NCBI RefSeq assembly: GCF_002005205.3
Contig: NZ_CP019701.2
Coordinates: forward strand, 2,466,501 to 2,530,500
From: Rhizobium rhizogenes
GTDB taxonomy: Bacteria; Pseudomonadota; Alphaproteobacteria; Rhizobiales; Rhizobiaceae
Direction: 5' to 3'
Length of the DNA: 64,000 bases
Under the pieces are notes generated by a model. That model saw only the letters and a list, made by a program, of their open reading frames with translations, was not told the origin of the DNA and made no database searches. Shown piece after piece: positions 1-8,750 of the stretch. Within the stretch, counting starts at the first letter, position 1. Every line of letters begins with the position of its first letter. A program made the translations under genes and the position numbers.

Positions 1-163
1 GGCCGAGATAAAAGGCATTGCCGGTCACCTCATACATCTGCCAGCCAACGGAGACGCTGACGATCTGGATGGCGAAGGCCGAGAAAAACCGGGCGCTGAA
101 GAAACGGCGATAGGAACTATGCCGGAATGCGCCGAAACGGTTTTCGGCAGAAGGCAGGGACAT
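1..163 (-). CDS. MFS transporter, N-terminal fragment (runs off window start)
   Basis: Reverse-strand frame beginning with ATG at 163 and open to base 1, giving about 54 residues. The visible part starts with a short polar tail, then a basic stretch (RHSSYRRFF) and a first hydrophobic segment leading into VGWQMYEVTGNAFYLG. The pattern RxFxSxxxS followed by GWQ-YE-T is the usual opening of MFS_3/EntS-like exporters, where the first transmembrane helix begins just after the basic residues. It is too short to infer a substrate. The gene diverges from yggT, so the roughly 137 bp to its right should hold both promoters. The rest of the protein lies outside the window, so an intact gene cannot be confirmed. 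Confidence 0.7.
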   Translation of the reverse strand, partial: MSLPSAENRFGAFRHSSYRRFFSARFFSAFAIQIVSVSVGWQMYEVTGNAFYLG

Positions 164-300
164 CGGCTGGGTGCTCGCGAGACAATATGAGATGTTTGCA
201 ATAGAGCGATATGACAAGAATCGCCAGCCATATTGGCGCAACACTTGCCGGTTCACGCGTCAATGTCTAAATGTCTTGCAACCAAGATACGGAGATATTG

Positions 301-591
301 ATGCTTGCCCTGTTTCAGACCATCGATCTGGCCTTGAACCTCTACACCTGGGTGCTGATCGCCAGCGCCATTTTTTCCTGGCTTTATGCCTTCAACGTCA
401 TCAATTCCCGCAACCAGTTCGTGAATGCCATCGGCAGCTTTCTGTTCAATGTCACGGAACCGGTTCTGCGCCCCATCCGCCGCATTCTGCCCAATCTCGG
501 CGGTATCGATATTTCGCCGATCATCGTGCTCCTGATCATCTTCTTCATCCGCTCCTTCATGTGGAATACGCTTTACCCGATGGTCGCGTGA
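301..591 (+). CDS. YggT family integral membrane protein
   Basis: A 96-residue membrane protein of the YggT family. The start is set at ATG 301 ([15 protein letters not shown]) because a GGAG lies about 8 bases upstream; an in-frame ATG at 271 would add ten polar residues with no ribosome site. There are two hydrophobic segments, roughly residues 5-27 and 68-90, around a loop with the family-typical NPVNQF-like region (here INSRNQFV) and the [12 protein letters not shown] motif. YggT proteins are linked to osmotic or envelope homeostasis in enterobacteria, but the exact role is unknown. The stop overlaps the GTG of the next gene (yggU family), so the two are probably co-transcribed, an arrangement common in Proteobacteria. 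Confidence 0.88.
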   Translation: MLALFQTIDLALNLYTWVLIASAIFSWLYAFNVINSRNQFVNAIGSFLFNVTEPVLRPIRRILPNLGGIDISPIIVLLIIFFIRSFMWNTLYPMVA

Positions 592-899
592 GCGGTTGCT
601 GGCAGAAGCACAGCGGTCATATCCGCCTGTCCGTTCGCCTCACCCCGAATGGCGGGCGGGACGCCATTGACGGCGTGGAACAGGATGCGGACAGGAATAG
701 CCATCTGAAAGCCCGTGTCAGCGCCGTGCCGGAAGGCGGCAAGGCAAACAAGGCCCTTATTGTTTTGCTGGCGAAAAAACTTGGGCTACCCAAATCCTCC
801 ATCGGCTTCGTTTCAGGCGAAACAGCACGCAAAAAAATCCTCCGGATCGATACCGACCCGGAGGATTTTGAAGAGCTGTTTAAAAAGCTCGAAAACTAG
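588..899 (+). CDS. DUF167 / YggU family protein
   Basis: A 103-residue protein of the UPF0235 (DUF167, YggU) family. It starts at GTG 588, overlapping the yggT stop as GTGA. Family features are the N-terminal [11 protein letters not shown], the central [17 protein letters not shown] segment (usual motif V-A-P-P-EGGKAN-A) and the C-terminal [11 protein letters not shown]. The fold is a small alpha/beta domain with no established biochemical function. A longer in-frame reading from 171 exists, but it runs through yggT in another frame and is not needed. The gene is convergent with ppa and only one base separates their stop codons. Confidence 0.88.
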   Translation: MSGCWQKHSGHIRLSVRLTPNGGRDAIDGVEQDADRNSHLKARVSAVPEGGKANKALIVLLAKKLGLPKSSIGFVSGETARKKILRIDTDPEDFEELFKKLEN

Positions 900-900
900 A

Positions 901-1434
901 TCAGCCCTGCGCCTTGTAGCGCTCGATGGCTTCGACGATCAGCTTCTTGGCGACGTCGACATCCTGCCAGCCGCCCATCTTCACCCACTTGCCGGGTTCC
1001 AGATCCTTGTAGTGCTCGAAGAAATGCTCGATCTGCTTCAGCGTGATTTCCGGCAGGTCGGTGTAATTATTGACCTTGTCGTAGCGGCGCGTCAGCTTCG
1101 GAACCGGCACGGCGAGAATCTTCTCGTCCTTGCCGCCATCATCTTCCATGATCATCACGCCGATGGGGCGGACATTGATCACACAGCCGGGAACCAGCGG
1201 GCGGGTGTTGCAGATGAGAACGTCGATCGGATCACCATCGTCCGACAGGGTATGCGGCACGAAACCATAGTTACCCGGATAGGTCATCGGCGTGTAGAGG
1301 AAGCGATCGACGATCAGCGCACCGGCATCCTTGTCCATCTCGTACTTGATCGGATGGCCACCGACCGGCACTTCAACGATAACATTTACGTCTTCCGGCG
1401 GATTCTTGCCTACGGAAATTGCATCGATACGCAT
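901..1434 (-). CDS. ppa: Inorganic pyrophosphatase (family I)
   Basis: A 177-residue soluble family I inorganic pyrophosphatase, which hydrolyses PPi to two phosphates and so pulls biosynthetic reactions forward. Length matches bacterial hexameric enzymes (about 175 residues). The metal-binding signature DGDPID lies at residues 66-71, and further conserved acidic positions follow in DDGGKDEK. The N-terminal [19 protein letters not shown] and [15 protein letters not shown] are also typical. The start is ATG 1434, preceded on its strand by GAGGGAAG at good spacing. It is transcribed alone and convergently with yggT-yggU. Identification is firm. Confidence 0.97.
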   Translation of the reverse strand: MRIDAISVGKNPPEDVNVIVEVPVGGHPIKYEMDKDAGALIVDRFLYTPMTYPGNYGFVPHTLSDDGDPIDVLICNTRPLVPGCVINVRPIGVMIMEDDGGKDEKILAVPVPKLTRRYDKVNNYTDLPEITLKQIEHFFEHYKDLEPGKWVKMGGWQDVDVAKKLIVEAIERYKAQG

Positions 1435-1600
1435 TCGCTTCCCTCATTCGACGGGTTGGATTTGGTTTTCGATACTGGGAAAGTCGCCGCATTGCAACAT
1501 GGCTTTGGGCGGATAAGGCAGAATGCAGGATTTGAGGCTATCGCAATTGCGCATGGCCGCCACGAAAAGAAAACGGCGTGAAATCCACCGGGCGCGCTCG

Positions 1601-2107
1601 TCAGTTCCAGACAAAACCGACCTTGCGCAGCGAAGTGCCGTCGAAATCCTCCATGCCCTCGGCAATATCGCGGCCGCCATGCGAGCGGAAAAACCGATTG
1701 GCGACATCGCTGTCCTCGAGGCACCAGACAACAATGCCGTTGCAGCCAAGTGAGGTCAGCAGCCTGCGCGCTTCCGTGAACAGCAGCGAGCCAAGACCTA
1801 TACCCTGATATTCCGGGCGAAGATAAAGTTCGTAGATCTCGCCGTCATGCGGCAGCCCACGCGCCCGGCTGAGGCCCAGCGTCGCGTATCCGGCGACCAC
1901 ACCGGCCACCTCCACCACCAGCATGGTTGCGGAACCCTTGGTCGCCTTCTTCCACCAAATCTCGCCACGACGCTCCAGCATCTGCGTCAACGGCCTGTGC
2001 GGTATAAGCCCCGCATAGGCCTGTTGCCACGACAGGCGGTGCGCCTCGGAAATGGCGCGCGCATCATGCGGCTCGGCACGGCGAACATCGATGGATAACG
2101 TTTTCAT
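1601..2107 (-). CDS. GNAT family N-acetyltransferase
   Basis: A 168-residue acetyltransferase of the GNAT fold. The core is visible as LVVEVAGVVAGYATLG (beta strands), then IYELYLRPEYQGIGLGSLLF, where RPEYQGIGLGS is the acetyl-CoA pyrophosphate-binding motif A (Q/R-x-x-G-x-G/A). The C-terminal GIVVWCLEDSDVANRFFRSHG is the usual motif B. The N-terminal RRAEPHDARAISEAHRLSWQQAYAG resembles the RimI-like subgroup, but the substrate cannot be read from the sequence. The start is ATG 2107. It lies between ppa and typA on the same strand but with about 166 bp on its downstream side, so it is probably transcribed alone. A CtrA-type motif sits about 100 bp upstream. Confidence 0.88.
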   Translation of the reverse strand: MKTLSIDVRRAEPHDARAISEAHRLSWQQAYAGLIPHRPLTQMLERRGEIWWKKATKGSATMLVVEVAGVVAGYATLGLSRARGLPHDGEIYELYLRPEYQGIGLGSLLFTEARRLLTSLGCNGIVVWCLEDSDVANRFFRSHGGRDIAEGMEDFDGTSLRKVGFVWN

Positions 2108-2204
2108 AACGCGATTCTGGCCCCGGCCACGGAAACTTGCCAGTCATAAAGGTTAACGCCGGCGAGCTTACCCACAGCCTATTCATGTGGACGACCGATA
2201 AAAA

Positions 2205-2219
2205 TTAACGCATCCTTAA
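2205..2219. promoter_or_regulatory. Candidate CtrA binding site (TTAA-N7-TTAA)
   Basis: The sequence TTAACGCATCCTTAACC contains two TTAA half-sites separated by exactly seven bases, the consensus for the alphaproteobacterial cell-cycle regulator CtrA. It is 98 bp upstream of the GNAT start and downstream of typA. A DnaA-box-like TTACCCACA lies nearby at 2168-2176. Binding is inference only; such a motif can occur by chance. Confidence 0.35.
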
Positions 2220-2270
2220 CCTTCGGCACAAGCGCCTTTCGACTCATGCACACATAAAAACGAATGCATA

Positions 2271-2298
2271 AAAAAACCCGGCGCGAAGCCGGGTTTTT
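2271..2298 (-). terminator. Intrinsic terminator after typA
   Basis: Inverted repeat AACCCGGC / GCCGGGTT with a GCGAA loop, flanked by A and T runs on both sides, 20 bases after the typA stop. It can work in both directions. Confidence 0.88.
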
Positions 2299-2319
2299 CG
2301 AAAACAGGGATCGAACCGA

Positions 2320-4143
2320 TCAGCTGGCGGCAAGCTTTGCCTTTTCGAAGCGCTTGCGGTCATTCGGGTCGAGGTAGAGCTTGCGAAGACGGATCGACTT
2401 CGGCGTGACTTCAACGAGCTCGTCATCCTGGATCCAGGACAGCGCGCGCTCCAGCGTGAACTTGATCGGCGGCGTGAGCTTCACGGCCTCATCCTTGCCG
2501 GCGGCGCGGATGTTGGTCAGCTTCTTGCCCTTCAGCACGTTCACGTCGAGGTCGTTGTCACGGCTGTGAATGCCGATGATCATGCCCGCATAAACCTTTT
2601 CGCCAGCGTCGATGATCATCGGGCCGCGATCTTCAAGGTTGAACAGGGCATAGGCAACGGCTTCGCCCGACTCGTTCGACAGCAGAACGCCGTTGACGCG
2701 GCCGCCGATCTCACCCTTGTAAGGCTGGTAGTCGTGGAACAGACGGTTCATCACGGCCGTGCCGCGCGTGTCGGTCAGAAGTTCCGACTGGTAACCGATC
2801 AGGCCGCGGGTCGGCGCGAAGAAGACCAGACGGACGCGGTTGCCGCCCGAAGGACGAAGCTCGACCATCTCGGCCTTGCGCTCAGACATCTTCTGAACGA
2901 CGACGCCGGAATGTTCCTCATCCACGTCGATCACGACTTCTTCGACCGGCTCCATCAGCTGGCCGTTTTCATCCTTGTGCATGACAACGCGCGGACGCGA
3001 CACGGCAAGTTCGAAGCCTTCGCGGCGCATGTTTTCGATCAGAACCGCCAGCTGCAATTCGCCGCGGCCAGACACGAAGAACGAATCCTTGTCGGCGGAT
3101 TCCTCGATCTTCAGCGCAACGTTGCCTTCGGCTTCCTTGAACAGACGGTCGCGAATGACGCGGCTCGTGACCTTGTCGCCTTCGGTGCCGGCGAGCGGCG
3201 AATCGTTGACGATGAAGGACATGGTGACGGTCGGCGGATCGATCGGCTGCGCCTGCATGGGTTCCATGACGGCAGGATCGCAGAAAGTATCGGCGACGGT
3301 GCCCTTGGAGAGACCGGCGATGGCGACGATATCGCCCGCATGGGCTTCCTCGATGGAGGTGCGCTCAATGCCGCGGAAAGCGAGGATCTTCGAGATACGA
3401 CCGTTTTCGATCAGCTTGCCGTCCTGGCCGAGAACCTTGACCGCCTGGTTCGGCTTGATCGAACCGGAAGCGATACGGCCGGTGATGATGCGGCCGAGGA
3501 AGTTGTTGGCTTCGAGGATCGTGCCGATCATGCGGAACGGGCCTTCTTCGACCTTGGGCTCGGGCACGTGCTTGACGACGAGATCGAGAAGCGGCGCAAG
3601 ACCCTCATCGGTCGGGCCTTCCGGATTGACGTTCATCCAGCCGGAGCGGCCGGAACCGTAAAGGATCGGGAAGTCGAGCTGCTCGTCGGTGGCGTCGAGA
3701 GCCGCGAAGAGGTCGAACACCTCGTTGACGACTTCCTCGTGGCGGGCATCCGGACGGTCGATCTTGTTGATGGCAACGATCGGGCGAAGACCAACCTTCA
3801 GCGCCTTGCCGACCACGAACTTGGTCTGCGGCATCGGGCCTTCGGCAGCGTCGACGAGAACAATGGCGCCATCCACCATCGACAGGATACGCTCGACTTC
3901 ACCGCCGAAGTCGGCGTGGCCGGGGGTGTCGACGATGTTGATGCGGGTATCTTTCCACTCGATCGAGGTCGCCTTGGCGAGAATGGTGATGCCGCGCTCT
4001 TTTTCGATGTCGTTGGAATCCATCACGCGTTCCATCACGCGCTGGTTTTCACGGAACGAACCGGATTGCTTCAGAAGCTCGTCAACAAGCGTCGTTTTTC
4101 CATGGTCAACGTGCGCGATGATCGCGATGTTGCGAAGTGCCAT
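2320..4143 (-). CDS. typA: GTP-binding protein TypA/BipA
   Basis: A 607-residue translational GTPase of the TypA/BipA family, involved in ribosome assembly and stress or cold adaptation. The length is as expected (about 605-615). The G domain begins at once: IIAHVDHGKTTL (P loop, residues 8-19), a switch region ERGITILAKAT, DTPGHADFGGE (G3, about residue 73) and NKIDRPDAR (G4, about residue 128). EF-Tu-like domain II, the EF-G-type domains III and V, and the TypA-specific C-terminal domain (LTPPIKFTLERALSWIQDDELVEVTP) follow in order. ATG 4143 is the only sensible start. It has its own terminator and is not in an operon with its neighbours. Confidence 0.97.
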   Translation of the reverse strand: MALRNIAIIAHVDHGKTTLVDELLKQSGSFRENQRVMERVMDSNDIEKERGITILAKATSIEWKDTRINIVDTPGHADFGGEVERILSMVDGAIVLVDAAEGPMPQTKFVVGKALKVGLRPIVAINKIDRPDARHEEVVNEVFDLFAALDATDEQLDFPILYGSGRSGWMNVNPEGPTDEGLAPLLDLVVKHVPEPKVEEGPFRMIGTILEANNFLGRIITGRIASGSIKPNQAVKVLGQDGKLIENGRISKILAFRGIERTSIEEAHAGDIVAIAGLSKGTVADTFCDPAVMEPMQAQPIDPPTVTMSFIVNDSPLAGTEGDKVTSRVIRDRLFKEAEGNVALKIEESADKDSFFVSGRGELQLAVLIENMRREGFELAVSRPRVVMHKDENGQLMEPVEEVVIDVDEEHSGVVVQKMSERKAEMVELRPSGGNRVRLVFFAPTRGLIGYQSELLTDTRGTAVMNRLFHDYQPYKGEIGGRVNGVLLSNESGEAVAYALFNLEDRGPMIIDAGEKVYAGMIIGIHSRDNDLDVNVLKGKKLTNIRAAGKDEAVKLTPPIKFTLERALSWIQDDELVEVTPKSIRLRKLYLDPNDRKRFEKAKLAAS

Positions 4144-4230
4144 TGTTTAAAATCTCTGAGGTTGGGCGCTATATTGATGAGAAACGCCAATTTAGTTTGG
4201 CGCGCTCATAACCTTTTTTTTGCAAATGCG

Positions 4231-4258
4231 AAAGGGGGGCTCATATCATAAGCCCCCT
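4231..4258 (-). terminator. Intrinsic terminator between the M3 peptidase gene and typA
   Basis: Stem GGGGGCT (4235-4241) / AGCCCCC (4251-4257) with a 9-base loop, followed in the minus direction by TTTCGC. It lies about 36 bases after the stop of the M3 peptidase gene. Confidence 0.7.
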
Positions 4259-4293
4259 GCGCCCAGCTTCTAGCTCAGAATTATGACAGTCTC

Positions 4294-6354
4294 TTATAGG
4301 AGACCGCGCTTCGAAAGCATGGCATCCGGGCTCGGCATCTTGCCACGAAAGGCGAGATAAGCCTCCTCGGGATCGATCGAACCGCCGACGGAATAGATAT
4401 TGTCCTTCAGCCGGCGCGCCATCTCGCCGTCAAAGGCATTGCCGGTTTCCTCGAAAGCCGAAAAGGCGTCCGCGTCCAGCACTTCCGACCACATGTAGGA
4501 ATAATAGCCGGCGGAGTAGCCGTCGCCCGAGAAAACATGCTGGAAATGCGGTGTCGCATGGCGCATGACGATGGACTTCGGCATCTGGAGCGCGGCCAGA
4601 ACCTCCCCTTGCACGGCCATCGGATCGGCAACGCTGTCGCGCGTGTGGAACGCCATGTCGACGATCGCCGAGGAGGTGAACTCCACCGTGCTGAAACCGG
4701 CATTAAAGGTCTGCGCGGCCAGAACCTTGTCCAGCAGCACCTTCGGCATTGGCGCGCCCGTGTCATAATGCAGGGCGTATTTTTCGAGAATTTCCGGCAC
4801 CGTCAGCCAATGTTCGTAAAGCTGCGACGGCAATTCGACGAAATCACGCGAGACACCCGTTCCGGAAACGGAAGGGTAAGTGACATCGGACAGCATGCCA
4901 TGCAACGCGTGGCCGAATTCGTGAAACAGCGTGCGCGCATCGTCAAGCGAAAGCAGCGCCGGTTTGCCCTCGGCCGGTTTGGCGAAATTGCAGACATTGT
5001 AGATGATCGGAATTTCACCGACGGTGCCGTTCTTCAAGGGCAGCTTGTGCTGCGACTGGAACGAGCTCATCCATGCACCGGATCGTTTGGAGGGACGGGC
5101 GAAATAATCGCCGAGGAACATGGCCTTCAGTCCGCCCTTTTCGTCGCGGATTTCGAAAACCCGCACGTCGGGGTGATAGGCGGCAACGCCCTTGACCTCC
5201 ACCGCTCGAACCCCAAACAGCCGCCCGGCCACATCGAAGCAGGCCTCGATGATCTTTTCCAGCTGCAGATAGGGCTTCAATTCCGCCTCGGAGAAGCTGA
5301 ATTTCCGTGCCCTCAGCTTTTCGGCATAGTGGCGCCAGTCCCACGGCAGCACCTCGTGATTTCTGCCTTCCTCGGCAATGATGGCGGCAAGTTCAGCCTC
5401 TTCCTCGCCCGCACGGCGCACGGCCTTTTCCCAGACCTGACCGAGAAGGCCGTTCACGGCATCGGGCGTCTTTGCCATCGTGTCATCAAGCTTGTAGGCG
5501 GCGAAATTGGCGTATCCGAGAAGTTTTGCCTTCTCCTCGCGCAGTTCGAGCGCGCGCTGAACGATCTCGCGATTGTCGGTCTCGCCGCCATTCTCACCGC
5601 GCGCCACCCAGGCCTTGAATGCCTGTTCGCGCAGATCGCGACGTTCGGAGAAGGTCAGGAAGGGCTCGATGATGGAGCGCGAAAGCGTGACGGCGAATTT
5701 GCCGTCCTCACCATGCTCACGGGCGGCACCCGCCATTGCATCGCGCAGAAAACCGGGAATGCCGGCCAGCTCCTCCTCCGTGGAAAGCAGAAGCTTCCAG
5801 TTCTTTTCGTCCGCCAGCACATTCTGCCCGAATTTGGCGCCGAGACCGGCAAGCTCTTCATTGATCGCCGCCAGCCGCTCCTGCCGGTCTTTCGGCAATT
5901 TTGCGCCGGAGCGTACGAAACCCTTCCAGTGCCGTTCGAGAACACGCTTTTCCTCACCCGTCAGCCCGAGCGCCTCGCGCTTTTCCCACAATGAATCGAT
6001 GCGCTTGAACAGTGCTTCGTTCATGCCGATCTTGGAATAATGCCGCGACATTTTCGGCGCGATCTCCCGCTCAAGCGTCTGGATCACCCCATTGGTATTG
6101 GCCCCCGCCCTGTTCCAGAACAGCGCCGAAATACGCGAGAGATCATCGCCGGCGATTTCGAGTGCGGTCACCGTGTTTTCGAAACTCGGGGCCTGCGTAT
6201 TTCCGGCAATCGCATCGATTTCCTGTTCATGGGATAGAAGTGCTGCCTCGAAAGCCGGCGCGAAATCCTCATCCTTGACCGCATCGAATCTCGGCAGACC
6301 ATTGAGGCCGTTCCAGTGAACGAGTGCGGGATAAAGCGCGGTCTTGGATGGCAT
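4294..6354 (-). CDS. dcp: M3 family peptidyl-dipeptidase (Dcp-like oligopeptidase)
   Basis: A 686-residue zinc metallopeptidase of family M3, which cleaves oligopeptides in the cytoplasm or periplasm. The zinc site is LFHEFGHALHGML at about residues 474-486 (HEFGH), and the third ligand region TLFHEF...E follows. The length and the HALHG form fit Dcp (about 680 residues) better than oligopeptidase A. No signal peptide is visible, so cytoplasmic action is likely. The start is placed at ATG 6354 (MPSKTALYPAL), which has an AGGAAG ribosome site; a longer reading from 6483 adds 43 residues with no family similarity. It diverges from an unknown gene at 6531. Dcp versus OpdA assignment rests on motif memory, not an alignment. 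Confidence 0.88.
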   Translation of the reverse strand: MPSKTALYPALVHWNGLNGLPRFDAVKDEDFAPAFEAALLSHEQEIDAIAGNTQAPSFENTVTALEIAGDDLSRISALFWNRAGANTNGVIQTLEREIAPKMSRHYSKIGMNEALFKRIDSLWEKREALGLTGEEKRVLERHWKGFVRSGAKLPKDRQERLAAINEELAGLGAKFGQNVLADEKNWKLLLSTEEELAGIPGFLRDAMAGAAREHGEDGKFAVTLSRSIIEPFLTFSERRDLREQAFKAWVARGENGGETDNREIVQRALELREEKAKLLGYANFAAYKLDDTMAKTPDAVNGLLGQVWEKAVRRAGEEEAELAAIIAEEGRNHEVLPWDWRHYAEKLRARKFSFSEAELKPYLQLEKIIEACFDVAGRLFGVRAVEVKGVAAYHPDVRVFEIRDEKGGLKAMFLGDYFARPSKRSGAWMSSFQSQHKLPLKNGTVGEIPIIYNVCNFAKPAEGKPALLSLDDARTLFHEFGHALHGMLSDVTYPSVSGTGVSRDFVELPSQLYEHWLTVPEILEKYALHYDTGAPMPKVLLDKVLAAQTFNAGFSTVEFTSSAIVDMAFHTRDSVADPMAVQGEVLAALQMPKSIVMRHATPHFQHVFSGDGYSAGYYSYMWSEVLDADAFSAFEETGNAFDGEMARRLKDNIYSVGGSIDPEEAYLAFRGKMPSPDAMLSKRGLL

Positions 6355-6530
6355 TTCATCTTCCTTGTACAATTCCGGTTTAAGCCCATATGGGCACGCC
6401 TCCACCACCAATTCAATACGCCGTAATTTGGTGTGGAATATGCGATCACCATCACGGCCAAGTATTGACCGAAGCGATGGCATCGTGATCTGGTTTCTTG
6501 AAATAATATCCCATGATGGAGATATGTATT

Positions 6531-6956
6531 ATGGAGATTTATTCTTTAAGGTCCTCTAATAATTTCCTTTTCAGGGACAATTCCAGAAATGCCAGATCCG
6601 TGGGCAGTGTCGATTTCGGCAAGGCTCCCAAATCCGACGCAGGTCCGGGCTTCGAGGAAACGGTAAAACGTATCGACTTCACCCGCGTCAGCCCGCGCGA
6701 ATTGCGGGAAATTGCCCGGGAATATTACGATATGGGGAAAATCAGCCAGGATACCTGGCTTGAGCTTTCGTCCGAGCTGCCGACGCAGACGCTGAATGCC
6801 AATGGCGAGGTGATCGATATAACCGAAGTGACCGACGATACCGATTTCGACTTCGTCGCCTATTTTTCCGACCGGGCCGAGATTGCCCGCTCCATCGGCA
6901 CCGCAGATGAAGTGGAAAAAATGCAGGATGTCCTGTCTTTTTTTGCTTTGGTGTAA
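6531..6956 (+). CDS. Conserved hypothetical protein (acidic, soluble)
   Basis: A 141-residue protein that I do not recognise. The N-terminal 30 residues are polar and probably disordered. The middle (KRIDFTRVSPRELREIAREYYDMGKISQDTWLELSS, with helix-like heptads) and the acidic C-terminal half (DITEVTDDTDFDF, SFFALV end) suggest a small helical domain. There is no signal peptide or membrane segment. The start at ATG 6531 has a GGAG about 10 bases upstream; an upstream in-frame ATG at 6513 gives six more residues. The leader is A+T-rich with a direct repeat of ATGGAGAT. The gene stands alone between dcp and marR. Coding is supported by normal codon use and by the conserved-looking core, but function is unknown. 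Confidence 0.7.
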   Translation: MEIYSLRSSNNFLFRDNSRNARSVGSVDFGKAPKSDAGPGFEETVKRIDFTRVSPRELREIAREYYDMGKISQDTWLELSSELPTQTLNANGEVIDITEVTDDTDFDFVAYFSDRAEIARSIGTADEVEKMQDVLSFFALV

Positions 6957-7061
6957 TGATCATCAACTATGCTGGCGGCCATCCCGCAACCGAACTGACG
7001 CATACTTTACTCGATTTTCGACAATATGATTTGTGCACCATTGATTATCGCCCGGAATTTA

Positions 7062-7076
7062 GTAAGGCTGACTTAC
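7062..7076. promoter_or_regulatory. Candidate MarR operator
   Basis: Perfect inverted repeat GTAAG-N5-CTTAC ending 13 bases before the marR start codon. MarR proteins usually bind such palindromes in their own promoters, so autoregulation of the marR-efflux unit is likely. Not tested. Confidence 0.5.
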
Positions 7077-7089
7077 GAAAAGGCGAAGC

Positions 7090-7548
7090 ATGGGCACGAA
7101 GCGCGAAAAAGATTCACTGGCATTTCTGCTGAACAGCGGCGCACGTCTGCTGAACAGTGCATTTGAACGCCGTATTTCCGAAGCTGGACTGGGCCTGACC
7201 CCCGGCGAAGCGCGCGCATTACTGACGGTTGCGGTCGTTGATGGCAGCAAACAGTCGGATATTGCCGCCCGCCTCGGCATCGAGCCGATGACGATCTGTG
7301 CCTATCTCGACAAACTGCAATCTCTCGATCTCATCGAACGCCAGCAGGATCCGCAGGACAGGCGTTCCAAACGTATCGTGCTGACGAAATCCTCCACCGA
7401 GATGCTGGAAGCCGTCCGCCAGGAAATCGATGAACTTGTCCGTCAGGCCACGCAGGGCCTGAACGAGGAAGAAGTCGTGCTCTTTCGCAGCTTCCTGCAG
7501 ACCCTTCGCAACAATCTGCAGCCGGAACAGCCGGGCCAGAACAGCTGA
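7090..7548 (+). CDS. MarR family transcriptional regulator
   Basis: A 152-residue winged-helix regulator. Residues 40-60 (GLTPGEARALLTVAVVDGSKQSDIAARLGIEP) and MTICAYLDKLQSLDLIERQQDPQDRRSKRIVLT form the helix-turn-helix and wing; the DPQDRRSKRI motif (D-x-R-D-x-R) is the MarR wing signature. The C-terminal part is a dimerisation helix. The start ATG 7090 follows AAAAGGCGAAG. A GTAAG-N5-CTTAC palindrome lies just upstream. The efflux gene starts 23 bases after its stop, so this is a typical MarR-repressed drug efflux unit. The inducer is unknown. Confidence 0.93.
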   Translation: MGTKREKDSLAFLLNSGARLLNSAFERRISEAGLGLTPGEARALLTVAVVDGSKQSDIAARLGIEPMTICAYLDKLQSLDLIERQQDPQDRRSKRIVLTKSSTEMLEAVRQEIDELVRQATQGLNEEEVVLFRSFLQTLRNNLQPEQPGQNS

Positions 7549-7571
7549 CTGCAATGTTGCCAGAACCGATC

Positions 7572-8750
7572 ATGTCCACAAAGCGCACGGCAATACTCGG
7601 CGCGTTGCTGACGGCGCTGGCGCCCATTTCCATGGCGATCTACACGCCGGCCATGCCGGAACTGACGCGGGTTTTCAGCACCACGGAAGCTGCCGTCAAA
7701 CTCAGCCTCTCGCTTTATTTTGCCGGTTTCGCCATGGCGCAGCTGCTCGCCGGACCGGTCTCCGATGCCTTCGGTCGGAAAAAGGCGAGCCTCGTCTTCC
7801 TGTCTGTCTTTCTCGGTGGCGGGCTGCTTGCCGTTTTCGCCCCGACGATCGAAGTGCTGCTCTTCGCCCGGCTGGTGCAGGGCATCGGCGCCTCCGTCGG
7901 CATGACGGTGGCGCGCGCCGTGGTGCGTGACCAGTTCACCGGCGCTGAAGCATCCAGCATCATGAACCTCATCGGCATCATGCTGGCCGTCGGCCCCGCC
8001 ATGGGACCGACGATCGGCGGGCTTTCGCTTGCGGCCTTTGGCTGGAAATCTGTGTTCTTTCTGATGGCCGGCCTGGGAGCCATCGCCATCGTCTCCGTGT
8101 TGGTTTTTCTGCGCGAAACGACGATCCCGGACAAAAACCTGATACGCCCCCGCCGGCTTCTCTCCGCCTATGGCATCTTGCTGACCGAGCCACGATTTCT
8201 GCTCGCCGCACTGGTACTCGGCGGCTCCATCGGCGCGCTTTATGCGCAGGCGACCATGCTGACCTTCATCCTCATCGGCGAAGTGGGCATGACACCCACC
8301 GCCTTCGGCATCGGCATGCTGATGCAGACCGGCGCTTACTTCTTCGGCTCCATTGCCCTGCGTTATATCGCACCGAGGCTGGGTGACCGCCGCTCGGTCA
8401 TGCTCGGCCTCTGTTTTTCAGGGGCAGGCGGTCTCCTCATCCTGCTGTCGGTATTCCTGATACCACCGTCCTTCTTCTCGATCATGGCGCCCGTGGCGGT
8501 CGCGACGGTCGGCATCGCCTTACTGACGCCCTCGATGGTGACGGCCGCCCTTGCCCCCTTTCCGCATATTGCCGGTTCTGCATCGGCGATGATGGGTTTC
8601 ATCCAGATGGGATCGGGCTTTGCGGGCGGTGCTGCGGCTTCGCTCATCGGTTCGCCGCTGACCGGCTTCGGCATCATCATCCCGGTGATGGAATTCACAG
8701 CCATTGCCAGCTATATCGGCTTCCGCATCGTTTCCAGAAGAGAGACATAA
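7572..8750 (+). CDS. Bcr/CflA family MFS multidrug efflux transporter
   Basis: A 392-residue inner-membrane drug:proton antiporter with 12 predicted helices. Diagnostic pieces are PISMAIYTPAMPEL in helix 1 (Bcr/CflA signature), GPVSDAFGRKKASLV in the loop between helices 2 and 3 (MFS motif A), and ARAVVRDQFTG after helix 4, with GPTIGG in helix 5. The start is set at ATG 7572 (MSTKRTAILGALL) because family members begin there; ATG 7554 would add six residues and neither has a strong ribosome site. It follows marR with little spacing, so MarR probably controls it. The substrate cannot be read from the sequence. Confidence 0.92.
   Translation: MSTKRTAILGALLTALAPISMAIYTPAMPELTRVFSTTEAAVKLSLSLYFAGFAMAQLLAGPVSDAFGRKKASLVFLSVFLGGGLLAVFAPTIEVLLFARLVQGIGASVGMTVARAVVRDQFTGAEASSIMNLIGIMLAVGPAMGPTIGGLSLAAFGWKSVFFLMAGLGAIAIVSVLVFLRETTIPDKNLIRPRRLLSAYGILLTEPRFLLAALVLGGSIGALYAQATMLTFILIGEVGMTPTAFGIGMLMQTGAYFFGSIALRYIAPRLGDRRSVMLGLCFSGAGGLLILLSVFLIPPSFFSIMAPVAVATVGIALLTPSMVTAALAPFPHIAGSASAMMGFIQMGSGFAGGAAASLIGSPLTGFGIIIPVMEFTAIASYIGFRIVSRRET

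Noticed and set aside
171..587. Longer N-terminus for the DUF167 protein
   Set aside because: The frame runs through yggT, has no ribosome site, and the family length is reached from GTG 588.
2566..4251. Long open frame antisense to typA (561 codons)
   Set aside because: Lies in the opposite strand of a fully conserved GTPase; its composition is typical of a G+C-rich shadow frame, with no domain or ribosome site.
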